64,000 nt of DNA from Hofstenia miamia (taxonomy: Eukaryota; Xenacoelomorpha; Acoela; Hofsteniidae), in the NCBI GenBank assembly GCA_900660155.1, contig CABFPE010000282.1, positions 441,606-505,605 of the forward strand. Direction: 5' to 3'. The stretch's first letter is position 1; the number at the start of each line of letters is the position of its first letter. Below are positions 53,086-64,000 of the stretch, piece after piece. The notes beneath the pieces were generated by a model. That model searched no databases, was not told the DNA's origin, and worked only from the letters and a program-made list of their open reading frames with translations. A program made the position numbers and the translations under genes.

Positions 53086-53771
53086 ATGCAGCAAAATTTT
53101 GGTGATGTAGCAGTAACAAAGCACATGATTGACATTTCGACCAAGCGATATCAAACACCGATTTGTACAGGCATTTACATACCATTCTGTTCGAATTGTG
53201 ATGGGCGTCACAAAATTAGCACCATTTCGTACCAAGTCAATCGAATATTTGAATCTTGCTCAAATTTCAAAAGCTTAACAGAAAGTTTGGATAAAATCAC
53301 AAAAGATCTGAAAAATAATGGATATCCACAAAAACTAATTCGTAAGTTATTGATAGGAAATTTTCATGCAATACACAAGATTCAAATTCTACACATAACC
53401 AAGACAAAACAAAACAAAGGTGTACTGGAAGTTACCATTAAAAAAATCACGAGAAGAACTAAAGAAAACAACAAAATGATCATACAACAAAGAATTACCA
53501 ACTTCGTAAATTTGTCCAGTATTTTTCGCAAAAAAGACCATTGAAATGTTCCCTAATAAAAGATCATATACCCATTTCATTGTCTTCTGGTATCGTTTAT
53601 TCATATAACTGTGATAAATGTTCAAGTTCATACATTGGCGAAACCAGAAGGCATTTAGAAAATCACACAAAGGAACATATAGGAAGGCATCTACAGTACG
53701 AAATATATATACATAGATGTGAACCTAAGCTGAAAAATTTTAAAATACTAATAAGACTATTGTGTAGCTAA
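53086..53771 (+). mobile_element. Penelope-like element fragment with GIY-YIG domain
   Basis: The frame at 53086-53544 holds a region with FESCSNFKSLTESLDKITKD and LKNNGYPQKLI, as found in the thumb/linker after the reverse transcriptase of Penelope-like elements. A second frame, 53541-53771, reads DHIPISLSSGIVYSYNCDKC, then SSSYIGETRRHLENHTKEH, which is the linker CxxC plus the start of the GIY-YIG endonuclease (YIGET...RHL...EH). The reverse transcriptase core is absent (5' truncation), the frame shifts between the two parts, and the GIY-YIG domain stops early. It is a dead fragment, 790 bp upstream of gene C on the opposite strand. Confidence 0.72.
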
Positions 53772-53958
53772 AATCGGAGAAGCAATATGCATAAAATCAA
53801 CTAAGAAAACATTACTAAAATACAAAGACATCAAACAAATGTAAATATATTTTGAATATCTGAATTACTAAACCAAAAAGTTCGGGAACATTTCTCCAAA
53901 TGCTTGAAAATTACAACAATGTTTGTTTAAGCATGTCGCAATAAAACATTATACTAAT

Positions 53959-53980
53959 TATATATATATATATATATATA
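53959..53980. repeat. (TA)n microsatellite flanking LTR-like fossil
   Basis: TA units are present on this side and again at 54170-54189, with the LTR-like unit between them, as if it had inserted into a TA tract. Confidence 0.85.
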
Positions 53981-53982
53981 AA

Positions 53983-54167
53983 TGTAGCATCGGAAGCTTG
54001 ACGCACGGAGGTGTGCTGAGCAAGGGAACGCATTTGTACTAATTTTCTCTATTTACAGACGCTCTAATGGCTTATATACACTAAGTATTAACAATATGTA
54101 CAAACAACTAAACACTAAAAGGGAGTAATGTGGACGATACCAAAAACCAGTACCTGCCGATGTTACA
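53983..54167 (-). mobile_element. Solo-LTR-like fossil (copy 1)
   Basis: A unit of about 185 bp, read on the minus strand, begins TGTAACATCGGCAGG and ends GGAAGCTTCCGATGCTACA-like, so it has TG...CA termini and short inverted ends. It contains a TATATAAG box-like word in its middle, a usual LTR promoter feature. It is embedded in a (TA)n tract. A diverged relative lies at 46691-46860. No internal coding region adjoins, so it is a solo LTR or a fragment. The family is undetermined. Confidence 0.55.
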
Positions 54168-56435
54168 GTATATATATATATATATATATGTCTGGCAGAT
54201 TAGTATGATTATTGTTATCATATACTCTTGGAAGATGTGATCACTTGCAATATAAAAAAGTTTGATTTGCATGTATTGCAAAATTCTCCTCTGCATTAAC
54301 TTGATCTACTATTCTGAATCATTAATATTTGTGTTTATATCAATGAGGGCATTCATAATTTTATAGTTTATCGTTCTATCCAGTTGCTTCCCATTCAGTA
54401 CAGTATGTCAATGAGTCCAAACCCTTATCCTGTCTAGTACCCAAGTGGTTAACTGACTTTGCTACTGGTAATCCACTATTGACCTCATTGAGCATTACTT
54501 ACTGTAAATAGTGGAATAAAAATACATTTTCCAATATCATTCTACTAGGGTTCGCTGTGATAGGCTTAGCCATTCTTGTGTTACTTCGTTTTGTGATTAA
54601 TACATAACGTCATTTTGCAATTGTTTTCATTAATGCGAACTTTCGTTTGGCTAAGTAAGCTACAGTAGAAAGCTACAGCTTATGCTATTCTGTTTATTGA
54701 AGATAAGATGCGTCCTTTATTCAGATTAATATTTACATTTAGAAAACAAAACTACAATAAGTTTACACTGAAACTGCACATGAATATTTTATAGAAACAA
54801 TACAATCAATTTTTAAGGCAAACCATAAGCTAATCGAATGTAGCATTACTTAAATATCCGATTGTCGTAGTCATTTTTTAAATGTCCTATCTAAGTCCTG
54901 ACTAGCCAGAAAAATTATTTTGCTTTATAAAAGCGTTTAATGAATTTTTAAGCGATTTCACTTGTTCAACCTCCTTAACCCTAAAAAACGCTGACATTCT
55001 TTACAATTTTATAAAAAATTTTTAAATACTTATAACTCACTAAATAAATATTTCAAATTTTATTACACCGCTTAATAGAGAATCGTCTCCACTTTCATTT
55101 TCATTCTTAGTCGTTCCCGCAGCACGCCAGCTTGCGCTTTGGAAATCTGTCAATAGAGAACAAAGAAGTTGAGCCTTGTTCGGAACTGGGCATTGGTCAA
55201 TGGGAGCAGCTGGGTCATATAGGTCGTGCAGAGCTATCACATGGATCATGACCCATGATCATCAATACTAGCATTGCTATTTTGATTTTTGTTTGTGTTC
55301 ATTAACGTACTTAGAAACATTTTAATAGAAATACAAATATTTATTTACTGCAACTAAATCTATCATCAATATGTTGTTGAGATACATGTAGTTTATAAAA
55401 ACTTTGATGCATCAATAACATCAATTACGGGGCTTGGTGTTAGCCAATGAGACGAAGTGGGTAGATCTATTGTAATTAACCCATTGGCCATTTCACATCA
55501 AGTGCTTTACTCGTTATTCAGTTTCTTTCTTTTGAAATATTAGTTTTTGAAAGTGAACGTCATTTTATTAATGACTTTACTGCAGAAATATTGCTGACAC
55601 CGCAAGTTAGGTGTGCCGAGACAGTTGATCCTCTCTGTACTGTCCTTGAGGCCTACAAGAATATCTTTTTTAAGAAAAAGTTTTACTGTTGTGTAGTTTT
55701 TCAAATGAAATGTGTTTACGAGCAAGGTGCCACATGATACGCTGGACCATTAAAAGCATGAGTCATGGATCATGATTATGATGGATCCCGTGAGTCATGG
55801 GTCACATCCTGTTACCCATGTCCAACTCTGGCCTAATTGTTACTAATATAGATTTTAGACCGCTTTATTTTCTTAACACTAGTTATGGGAAAAATTTGAA
55901 TGTTTTGCAAATTTGAAAAGGTGTTGATATTTTCATATATTTCAAACAAAGGAATAATTTTTGACAAATTTTCACCACAACAGTCAAGCAGATTTACCCG
56001 TAGATGTGTTAAAATCCTAGTATTCTCAAATTTCAAAAAGTAGTGTATAAATGTGAACAAAACTGTTGTTGACTTTAAAGTGGCAATAGGTTGTTTTGTG
56101 TTAAACTTTTCAATTTATAATCCAGGTTTGATCATCGAAATTTATCAAATAAATGCAATAGAATAGTACTACTTAAGTCGTTTAAAATGTCACTCAAAAA
56201 ACTAATTCACTTCAACTTTGAACGCTGATGAAAGTATGCAAATAATAATTATATTTTTCTCAATTTGTGGAAAATACAAATTCTAATATAAACATTTTTG
56301 TTAGAAATTTTTTGGACACTCATCAAGCTATTTAGATATTGTGCAATGCATGTGAAATTTAAAATTTAATAAAACTCAATTTTTATTCTTTCTTGTTATT
56401 ACCACGATGACACATAATTAAAAAATGGTTAAATA
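54168..56435. other. Gene-poor stretch before the acyl-CoA synthetase
   Basis: At about 55229-55830 ATGACCCATGA / GATCATG words cluster at both ends, and the right end, read inward, starts CAGAGTTGGACATGGGT, like a hAT terminus. The left end is less clear and no target duplication fits. The open frame at 55040-55249 (minus) shows no motif. Nothing else was recognised. Confidence 0.4.
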
Positions 56436-59400
56436 ATGATTTTGAATTTAACTTTATTATTTAATTTTATCATCACTAAGGCTAATATAATTACCATTAA
56501 CAAAAATGTGGGAAGTTTTGTGATGAATTATCTTTATTCACGTCTGTTCTATTCCTTTGAAAGGCCAGTTTATGCACAGCTATTGTCACAAGAATGCATG
56601 CATGCACGGGTCTTCCCTTGTCAAGTATTTCCTACTGCACACGAAAAGATAAGAAGAAAATCAAAATCGCAAAAAGAACCAATGTACAAAAATGCAAAAA
56701 TTTTAGACGGCAATGAAAAAATTCACGTATCTCCGTTTTCTCAATTGACAGACGAGTTCCAACTTTGCAAAAAACGAGACTTTCTCAAACTAGAATCCAA
56801 TACACTTTCTGAACTTTTTCATAAAGGTAAAAATTTTGGTTTTATATTTTCTGAAACAGTTATATTTACTGACAAAGCCGGAAAGTTGATGAGCAAGGCT
56901 TGAGAATTGGTTGACTTATTATATTGTTTAAGTTTACCACACTATCGAGTTTTTATATGACCTATGTGCCAACATAAATTCATGAATAAGGCTGCAAATT
57001 CCTTGTGCAATTTCTTAAATATATATAAATGCGCATTCTTAATAATATAGTAATAGTATATTCTTGCATCTTATAGTGCATGTTTCGTAGAATGTATTAC
57101 GGCTATGTACTCATTGAATGCACTAGATAAATCAATTTCAATAACTAGTTTAAGGACTATTATATACTGAAAGAACCTTTGTGCAAAATATGCGACACTG
57201 CGTCAATATCACCAGGCTTTAGACCTTTCTCCAGCAAATATTTCTTTGTAGAATTTCACTATTGTTTCGAACTTCGTAGCGGGTCCTTAGCCAGCATTAT
57301 CACATAAGGGGGTCGACACGCATTCAGGAGGGATTGATGGGAATTTCGACCGTCCTTAAAATTTAAGCTAAAATTTTGCCAACACTGTACACCATTTTAG
57401 GTTTATTTTGTATGCATTGGCGTGGCGGAATTTTCTAATTGGGGAGGTCATCTAGTAATGATCACGTGATTGAATAACTGCGGAACGAAGCCTCGCAAAA
57501 ATTTTTTGAAAAATACACGAAATATACTTTAGAAATACATTTCACAACATGCTGATTTTGCTTTTAGGTAGTTGTCCAGGAGGTATTGTCTGATCTTCCA
57601 AGGGGTAGTCCCCCCTGACACCCATGGCTACGGGCCTGCTTTGTAGTCTCTAGCCTTTTTTGCTCTTGCCCTCTGCTTCCTGATGTCCACAACCAATCTT
57701 AGCTTTGTTTCTCTCCTAGTTTTTCTAGACTTCTTCTTGCTTACCCTAAATCTACCACGTACTAAAAATTCTTATAAGCATTTTGGGTTGGATGTGACCA
57801 TTAAAAAATAGCAGTAAGTCTGCAGAATTCAATTTTGCAAAAATTTCAATAATTCTTTGAGTAGGTATGACGTTCAGAGGGCTTGGATGGCAATAAGAAT
57901 CAGTACACGTGTTGTATATTTCGAAAATAGGCTATTTGTTAAAATAAATAAATGAATTTATATCAAATTTTATTATATAATTTTCTATAAATCATAGAGG
58001 ATTGAAGATCATGAAAAAGACAAAGTGTTTGGGATGGAGAGACCCTTATGGAAAATTCACTTGGCGAAGTTATGATGTAGTTTGGGATAAAGCTCAACAA
58101 ATCGGTTCTGGCTTCATTAAAATAGGACTTAGTCCTAAACGAGGAATTAAGATAGGCCTTTGTTTGCAGAACCGACCTGAATTTGAGATGACTGTGTTGG
58201 CCTGTGCTACGTATTCATTTGTCAGCGTCATTCTATATGATTTTGGAACAGATGACCTTGCAACTATTTGCGAATCACTCGATATTAAGGTATAATTAAG
58301 CCTTATTTCATGAATAAGTTGTACTTTACATCTTTCAGAGTTATAAATTTTTCAAAAGTGTGTAGGTCGGGCTTTTTCTCGTGGTGAAGGTAAGTTTTCA
58401 ATTGTCTATAAACAAATCGATTTCTGCCTATAAAAATTTACATCCCAGTTAATGACTTCCACATTAGAAGTGACCTTAGTAAACATAAGTTTTGCAAGTA
58501 AAAAACAACTTGAAAATATGCACCAATTTTAAGAAATATTGTTTTACAGAGCTGTAGCAGTAAATGAATAAAACAAAATTAATGCATTTTTCTCAGCTTA
58601 AGGTTTATTGGGCCTCTAAGAATATTTGGACGATGCATCTGCTTCAGTTTTTCATAAGATTTTTAATTTTCTAGAATCTCCTCTAACGGATAAGTTTTTT
58701 TTTAATTTTAAGTTTAAAGAGACAATTATTTTTGATGATCTAATCCATTAACTAGTGAGAATACGTATATCGAAGTTGCGATTCTTATTAAATGAAAACT
58801 TCTTGATTCACAAACGAAAAAATTCGCTGCGTTTCTCACAAAAAATTCAATAATATATTTAAAGATTGGGGCATGTCTTAAAAACATGGCTTTATTTTAA
58901 CTATATCAAGTTGCTCCCATAGAAGTCAATACAACTAACACTATAATTACTCTGAAGTTCCAATTTTTTACTTATAAGCTTGCTTTGTTATACTTTAAAG
59001 AAAATATGTAAATCTAATAGTACCATTTCCTGTATTACAATAGAAATGATTATGTGCAATATATTAAATATTTGTAAAATTATTATAGATTAGCTACACC
59101 TACCAAAATTGACAATACAGAAATAAATAAAACCATAAATGCTAAGTAGTATGTCAAAAAATAGCACCTCAGCAATGAGTTTTACAAAAAATTCCAAAAG
59201 TTAATTTTAGATAAGTAAATCTAAACTGGCGTTATTTCAAATTATAACACGCTTTGCATTAAGAATGATGGCATTCTTCAGCAGTTTCAACACTTACTAA
59301 CATGAAAAATGACATTTCCAATTGTTGAATGAAATTATCCATGACATCTATAACACTGTTTGCCACATGTAGTCACAAATATTGAAGTCTTGATATGGAC

Positions 59401-62400
59401 CTTTCAATTCCGTAGTCATTACTTTAAATTTACATATAAAATTATAAAAGCTGTCGAATAGTTCCTTAAATTTCATTGTCACTACTATAAAGCTTTTCCA
59501 TAGTTCTCTAAATTTCATGGTCATTACCTTAAAGAACATCTTTATACTTGAAAGTTCTTGCAATTTTTTGCAAAAACCCAGTTCATACTTGAATTCATCT
59601 TATAAGACTCCTTAAAGATCTTTAAAGTATTAATTGTATTGACATTCATGAGATGGTATTTTATCTAATGCTATTCTTAAGTCCAAAAAATTATCATATA
59701 TTGAAGAATTTCTTCAACACCTTGAATATTATTAATTATTCATTAAATATTTGCAACCCCAGTAAATTGCAAAGGCGTTTTATGTTTGATATTTGTATTA
59801 AGTATTGTTTGATCAACTTTTTGAATGCACATGATAACAGAAGTCATTAAGATTGATTGACACAATTATGTGCTCAAATTTATTTCTTATAAGTGTAGCT
59901 AATGAAACTTATAAATATGTTATATGATTTTATAATATTGTAGACAAAATCTGAGAAATTTTTTAGTTTATAAATTTGGCACTGCTATATTTTGTATTGT
60001 TATATATCTATTTATATTTAAGCGATTGTCATGCTAATAGGATTTAAATATAATTTTTTCTGTTTCAACACACGGCAGGTCTTGGTCACGCAATAGTTAG
60101 CATTTAGAGTGAAAAAATAAGATTGAGTTTATGCTGTTTTTTTTATATATACATATTTATATGCAGCTAAGAATTTAATTATATTAAAATTAATGCAATA
60201 ATGAGGAATAATTATAAAAATTTGTAAAAAGTAGAATCTATGCCTGTTAACAGGGCTATTGAAATTCCCTTACCATGAAATTCCGTTGCCATGTAAAACC
60301 AATTATTTTTAATGGAATTATTATTTCACATATGTCAATAATTGGTGATATGATAGCGTACTAACTCTAAATGAATACAACATTTATCATATACGTATAT
60401 ACTTGTAAAAGTGCTGTTAACTTTTTCAAATTGCGTTACCTACTAGTTTTGTGCTCATACATAAAAAATGAATTTTTCAAAAAATAAAGTTTGCCTCATT
60501 GATGATCTTACTAAGGAGTCACACATTTCAATAAACAAATAAATCATTATTGAATGAGTAGCATCTGTTTTAACAGTGAAAATAAAATTCCGTTATTGCT
60601 TGACCAGCCCCACATTTTAGGCTATTGTAGTTGACAGTAGCGAGAAAGTCGAACGAATTATTCGCTTGAGAGAATGTGGTAACTCTCTGCAATATTTGAT
60701 CACTTTACATCGCATTTCATCGGAGAAAATTCGGCAGTTGAAGTACTCTGGTTTCCAACATTTCTTATTGGATGAATTGATAGAGAAGGGTGGCCAAGTA
60801 AGGCAGTATCCAGTTCCTTCTACAGAAAGCGATCCTGCTTGCATACTATTTTCAAGGTAACTTGTTTTAAATGGACTAGAAGGGATTTTCAAATGAACCT
60901 ATTGAATCCCATCAGATGTGATTTTTTAAGTCCCAACAGAGAGAAGTTGATTTATATAGCCCTAGTTAAATAAGATCTCTTTGACAATTATTTTATGTAT
61001 GAAAGATATTTTCGAAGCATTGTATAACAATCAAATGGGGTAGGACCCGTAACGGGCACGGGCGCGGACCGGGCATTCGGGCTCTGTATGAATAGGTCTA
61101 CTCTATATATCGATGCATGTAAATCTATAGTAGAAATTATAACATAATAAATAAAATATTACTCTAAACCACATAAAATTAATTGTCTTCATCAATTTTA
61201 AAGAGTTCTTTTTCACTGTTATCTTTGGGTATTGCATTAGTAATAATATAGTACTTATTTACATTAAACTGTAACGTAAGAAGCTTAGGTTGCTAACTGC
61301 AGAAGATGAACTAATGTAATTTACTTATTTTACAATGTCATACAAGCAGTGCAGTGTAGTTTCAATTCAATTATTTTCATACTGTTTGATGTCTTTTCAA
61401 TTATGGACAGAGACCGAATTTATATGCTGAAAAATATGCCGAAATTGCGTCAGCAAGAAATGCGCCGAAATTTCGATTACATGCTTTAAAATATGCTTAG
61501 AAACTACATTAAACGGAACAGATATTCAATTACCAAGACATACACTTTTATACCAATAGACACATAAATGTTGCTTCAAGTTATCAACAGTCATGAACAT
61601 TCATTATAGGGTTTGAATTTGACCCTCCTAAACTAGAGCCGCATTTCTGTATGTAGGCACATTTAAATATTCTCCTTGATCGTAAATAGAGATTTTCTGT
61701 AACGCATTCAGATTTTCTTTGTACTTCTCTCCCTGTATTGTTCTATGACATCACCGAGGAACTTGACGGCATTATGCTGATGGTGGATTGCAGTTGTCAA
61801 AGCATCAGTAGATTTTAGTATTCCTCAAATTTCTCTCTAAAACTTAAAATTTAAGCATAAAAAATAATTATATCCCTTTCAGACATGCACATTGCATGAA
61901 AATGCTACAAAATATTTAGATGGCGGCTCAGCACTGTTAGTCTCAATTGTTTCTAATCACATTAAGAAATTTTTTATTGTTAATATTTTCATTGAAATTG
62001 ACTGTGCACATTTGTATACATTGTCGCCCAATCATGCAATTTTATGACATATTTTTGTTGAAAACCATTTTATTTAGAGTGTCTTATAAACTATGATTCT
62101 GAAATTATGCAAAAACCTGTTTTTTGCGATGGAGAAAGATTATATTAGTATCTTCCTAACATATTTGACTTCGATCAATTTATAAAGCACTGGAATTGTA
62201 CAATAGACCATTACAATGCTTATTATTCAGGAAATAACTAATCTAATTTTTTAGCGGTACTTCTGAATCAGGTCAAATTAGCGCCTGCCCATACACAAAT
62301 CTAAATATTGTTGCGGGAGTCTACAACTGTCTTTCAGTTCTAGAATATTTGAAGCTAAGTGATAAGCGCTCATTTGAATCTTCGGAAGATCGTGTGGTGT

Positions 62401-63990
62401 CGTACTTGCCAAATGCCCACATAATGAACTTCATTCTTTGTATATCTATGTTCCCGATAGGAGGATCAATTGTTTATACTTCAAATGATCCGAAAAAACT
62501 TCTCGACGAAATGTCATTTCTCAAACCTTCATGGCTACCAATGATACCAAGCTTGATGAATGAAGTGTATGAAATTGTATGATTATTTATTTTTGTTTAT
62601 TAAAATTTTTTGATATAAATATTTGCTGAATATGAATCAGCTTTGGAAATTGATGTAAATCATGGGATTGTTAACTTAACATGGGTGGGATTGTTGTCTT
62701 ACTCTAAAAATCCGTGAATCAAACATGGGTCTCCTCTCTGTTGCTGGACCAATAGCAATGTCAGATTATATAAGGTTTTTCAAAGCAGTAGTTTTATAGC
62801 AAGTCTTTCATTGTTGGATGTTTATTAACGTTATTGTAGCAATTATTAAAACTTGCAGTCTAACTAAACGATATATCAATAGAAATATTACATTATTACA
62901 TAATTGGATGAGCTTTTCCGATTATGTGTTTGTGTATCTGAGCATCTGACATAATAGGATGACGTCCAGATACATATGAAGCAATTTGACTAAAAGTTTT
63001 CTAAAAATATAGTTCTGTAATACATATTTTTTTCATTTTTCTGTTAACTGCTAGTTATGTGTTTTGCAGTGTTTTACTTCGGAATTAATGACATTAATTT
63101 TTTGCATATTTAAAGACTTCTTTGGCACTAAACTTTTTTAACATAAATATCATATTTATGTTTAGTAATTGGCTTCTAATTTTTGATTAAGTGGTATATT
63201 ATTGACATCGAATGTTGAGTTATTGAGGAAATTGAAGTAACGTCGATGCCTTCAGAGAAGCGAACGTTTCTTCAAATGAAAATTATATTTAGTTTTCACA
63301 GTTGCAAGCATGCTATCTGGATATACAAAATTTGAAGTCACGAAATCCAAAACCCTAAGTGCTTTGCCTTTAATATATGTCATTTTGTAGAAAGATGGAT
63401 TAGAAAAAATGAGAACATAGTATGCCTGAAACAAATTTTGAACCAGTGGACATCATGTATAGATAACCAATTTTAGCAGTGTATATACCATAGGTTAGGG
63501 ATAGTCTTGTACCACATAACGGGATAATCTGAAAAATAGGAAAATCATTATTACAGAAACTTGAGATAATTCATGAGAATCAAGCATATGCCTTAGCGCA
63601 CATTATTTCAAGCGATTGATGACAAAGATTCTCTGAGGGAATTCAAATCCTGTTTTTAATAAATTTTTAATCTGTCAATCGACTATTTAGATGAAGCATA
63701 CTGTTGAACGTTCTTGGTGGAAAAGACGCATCTACCAAAATGTGGATTCTAATTCTATAAGCTTAGGTAAGAAAAACACATCTTTTGGCGAGAGACTACT
63801 TTTCAATTCCCTACCCGGGTTGTTCGGTGGTGATGTTAAGGTAGTGCTAGTGGGGGCTGCAGCAAGTTGTGTCAATGTTATGGATTTCTTTAGAGCATTC
63901 ATGAATTGCCCGGTTCTGGATTGTTATGGATTGACCGAATGTTGTGGACCCATTTGTATAAGTATTCCTTATAACTCTGAGCCCAATCAA
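56436..63990 (+). CDS. Long-chain acyl-CoA synthetase (ACSL-like), five exons, 3' end outside window
   Basis: Exons: 56436-56826, 58000-58289, 60621-60856, 62255-62576, 63691-63990. All GT/AG junctions keep frame, giving 513 residues so far (the family has about 650-720). Matches in order: TLSELFHKGLK and CLGWRDPYGKFTWRSY; IGLCLQNRPEFEMTVLACA; the ATP/AMP site ILFSSGTSESGQIS (residues 302-315); VSYLPNAHI; FLKPSWLPMIPSLMNEVYE; VVLVGAAA; and YGLTE (492-496). Family knowledge: ACSLs activate fatty acids to acyl-CoA at ER or mitochondrial membranes; the hydrophobic first 20 residues could be an anchor. The usual TSGTTGxPKG is strongly altered: PKG became GQI, and HxFE became HIMN. No stop breaks the exons. 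It may therefore be a diverged paralogue with weak or changed adenylation activity. The start is uncertain; M30 (56523) is an alternative, and the first 70 codons may not all be coding. Confidence 0.85.
58290..60620 (+). other. Intron of the acyl-CoA synthetase gene
   Basis: No exon or element was recognised inside. A locally repetitive stretch at about 59380-59560 returns 'ATTTCATGGTCATTACCTTAAA'-like words three times (open on the minus strand as MKFRELWKSF / MKFKELFDSF). Confidence 0.4.
60857..62254 (+). other. Intron of the acyl-CoA synthetase gene
   Basis: A GC-rich patch at about 61040-61086 (GGACCCGTAACGGGCACGGG, ending CGGGCTCTG) looks like one end of a degraded hAT-type element. No partner end was found. 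Confidence 0.4.
62577..63690 (+). other. Intron of the acyl-CoA synthetase gene
   Basis: Phase 0. Alignment to the family needs only a short loop across it (about 40 residues between the conserved blocks, against about 47 usual), so no exon has to be hidden here. Nothing was recognised. Confidence 0.45.
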
Positions 63991-64000
63991 GTAAGTTTCT

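Overview
The window looks like AT-rich nuclear DNA (about 70% A+T by eye) from an invertebrate metazoan. The genes have introns with GT/AG borders. One gene is a CHD1/CHD2-type chromatin remodeller, there is a small cluster of CYP2-clan cytochromes P450, and one gene is a long-chain acyl-CoA synthetase. Relics of Polinton, Penelope-like, LINE, CACTA, Tc1/mariner, piggyBac-like, hAT and LTR elements lie between them. I cannot name the species. It is a scaffold and not one continuous read: two runs of exactly 1000 N (27050-28049, 43256-44255), two single Ns (10512, 24888) and an apparent sequencing-adapter remnant (2171-2188) warn of possible misjoins.

Layout. 1-2170 has no recognisable gene. 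3150-3371 and 28830-28985 are two consecutive, in-phase exons of a CHD1-like helicase (helicase motifs V-VI and the segment after them), 25.5 kb apart. The intron between them holds a strongly CpG-depleted block (about 7.45-17.45 kb) with a piggyBac-like relic, a Polinton DNA polymerase fossil, a degenerate tandem array and a P-like transposase fragment. It then holds a complete two-exon P450 gene (gene A, 20662-22957), a LINE tail lying against a CACTA-like transposase fragment (24.4-25.4 kb), and the first assembly gap. I found no further CHD1 exon downstream.

28986-44255 carries a Tc1/mariner relic, the last codons and 3' flank of a lost P450 copy (30689 to about 31.4 kb), and P450 gene B (31912-37618). 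Gene B is broken by replacement of about 270 bp of exon 2 with a segment that encodes a BEN-like domain fragment. A long gene-poor stretch leads to the second gap. Its right flank (44256 to about 44613) is an almost identical inverted copy of about 30515-30865.

44.6-56.4 kb holds two short solo-LTR-like fossils, a hAT-type MITE with terminal inverted repeats and a near-perfect 8-bp target duplication, P450 gene C on the minus strand (52298-50318; exon 2 intact, one base missing at the end of exon 1), and a Penelope-like fragment with a GIY-YIG domain. From 56436 to the right edge runs a long-chain acyl-CoA synthetase on the plus strand (five exons seen, 3' end outside the window). Its ATP/AMP signature is markedly degenerate.

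How the genes relate. The three P450s share one architecture (a 197-nt first exon, 196 nt in C, a phase-2 intron after the proline-rich hinge, then a single long exon) and exchange sequence: A and C are identical over 134 bp around the I-helix, A and B over 93 bp around the ExxR helix, and B is C-like on both sides. P450s and acyl-CoA synthetases both act at the endoplasmic reticulum on lipophilic substrates, but nothing in the sequence ties them into one pathway.
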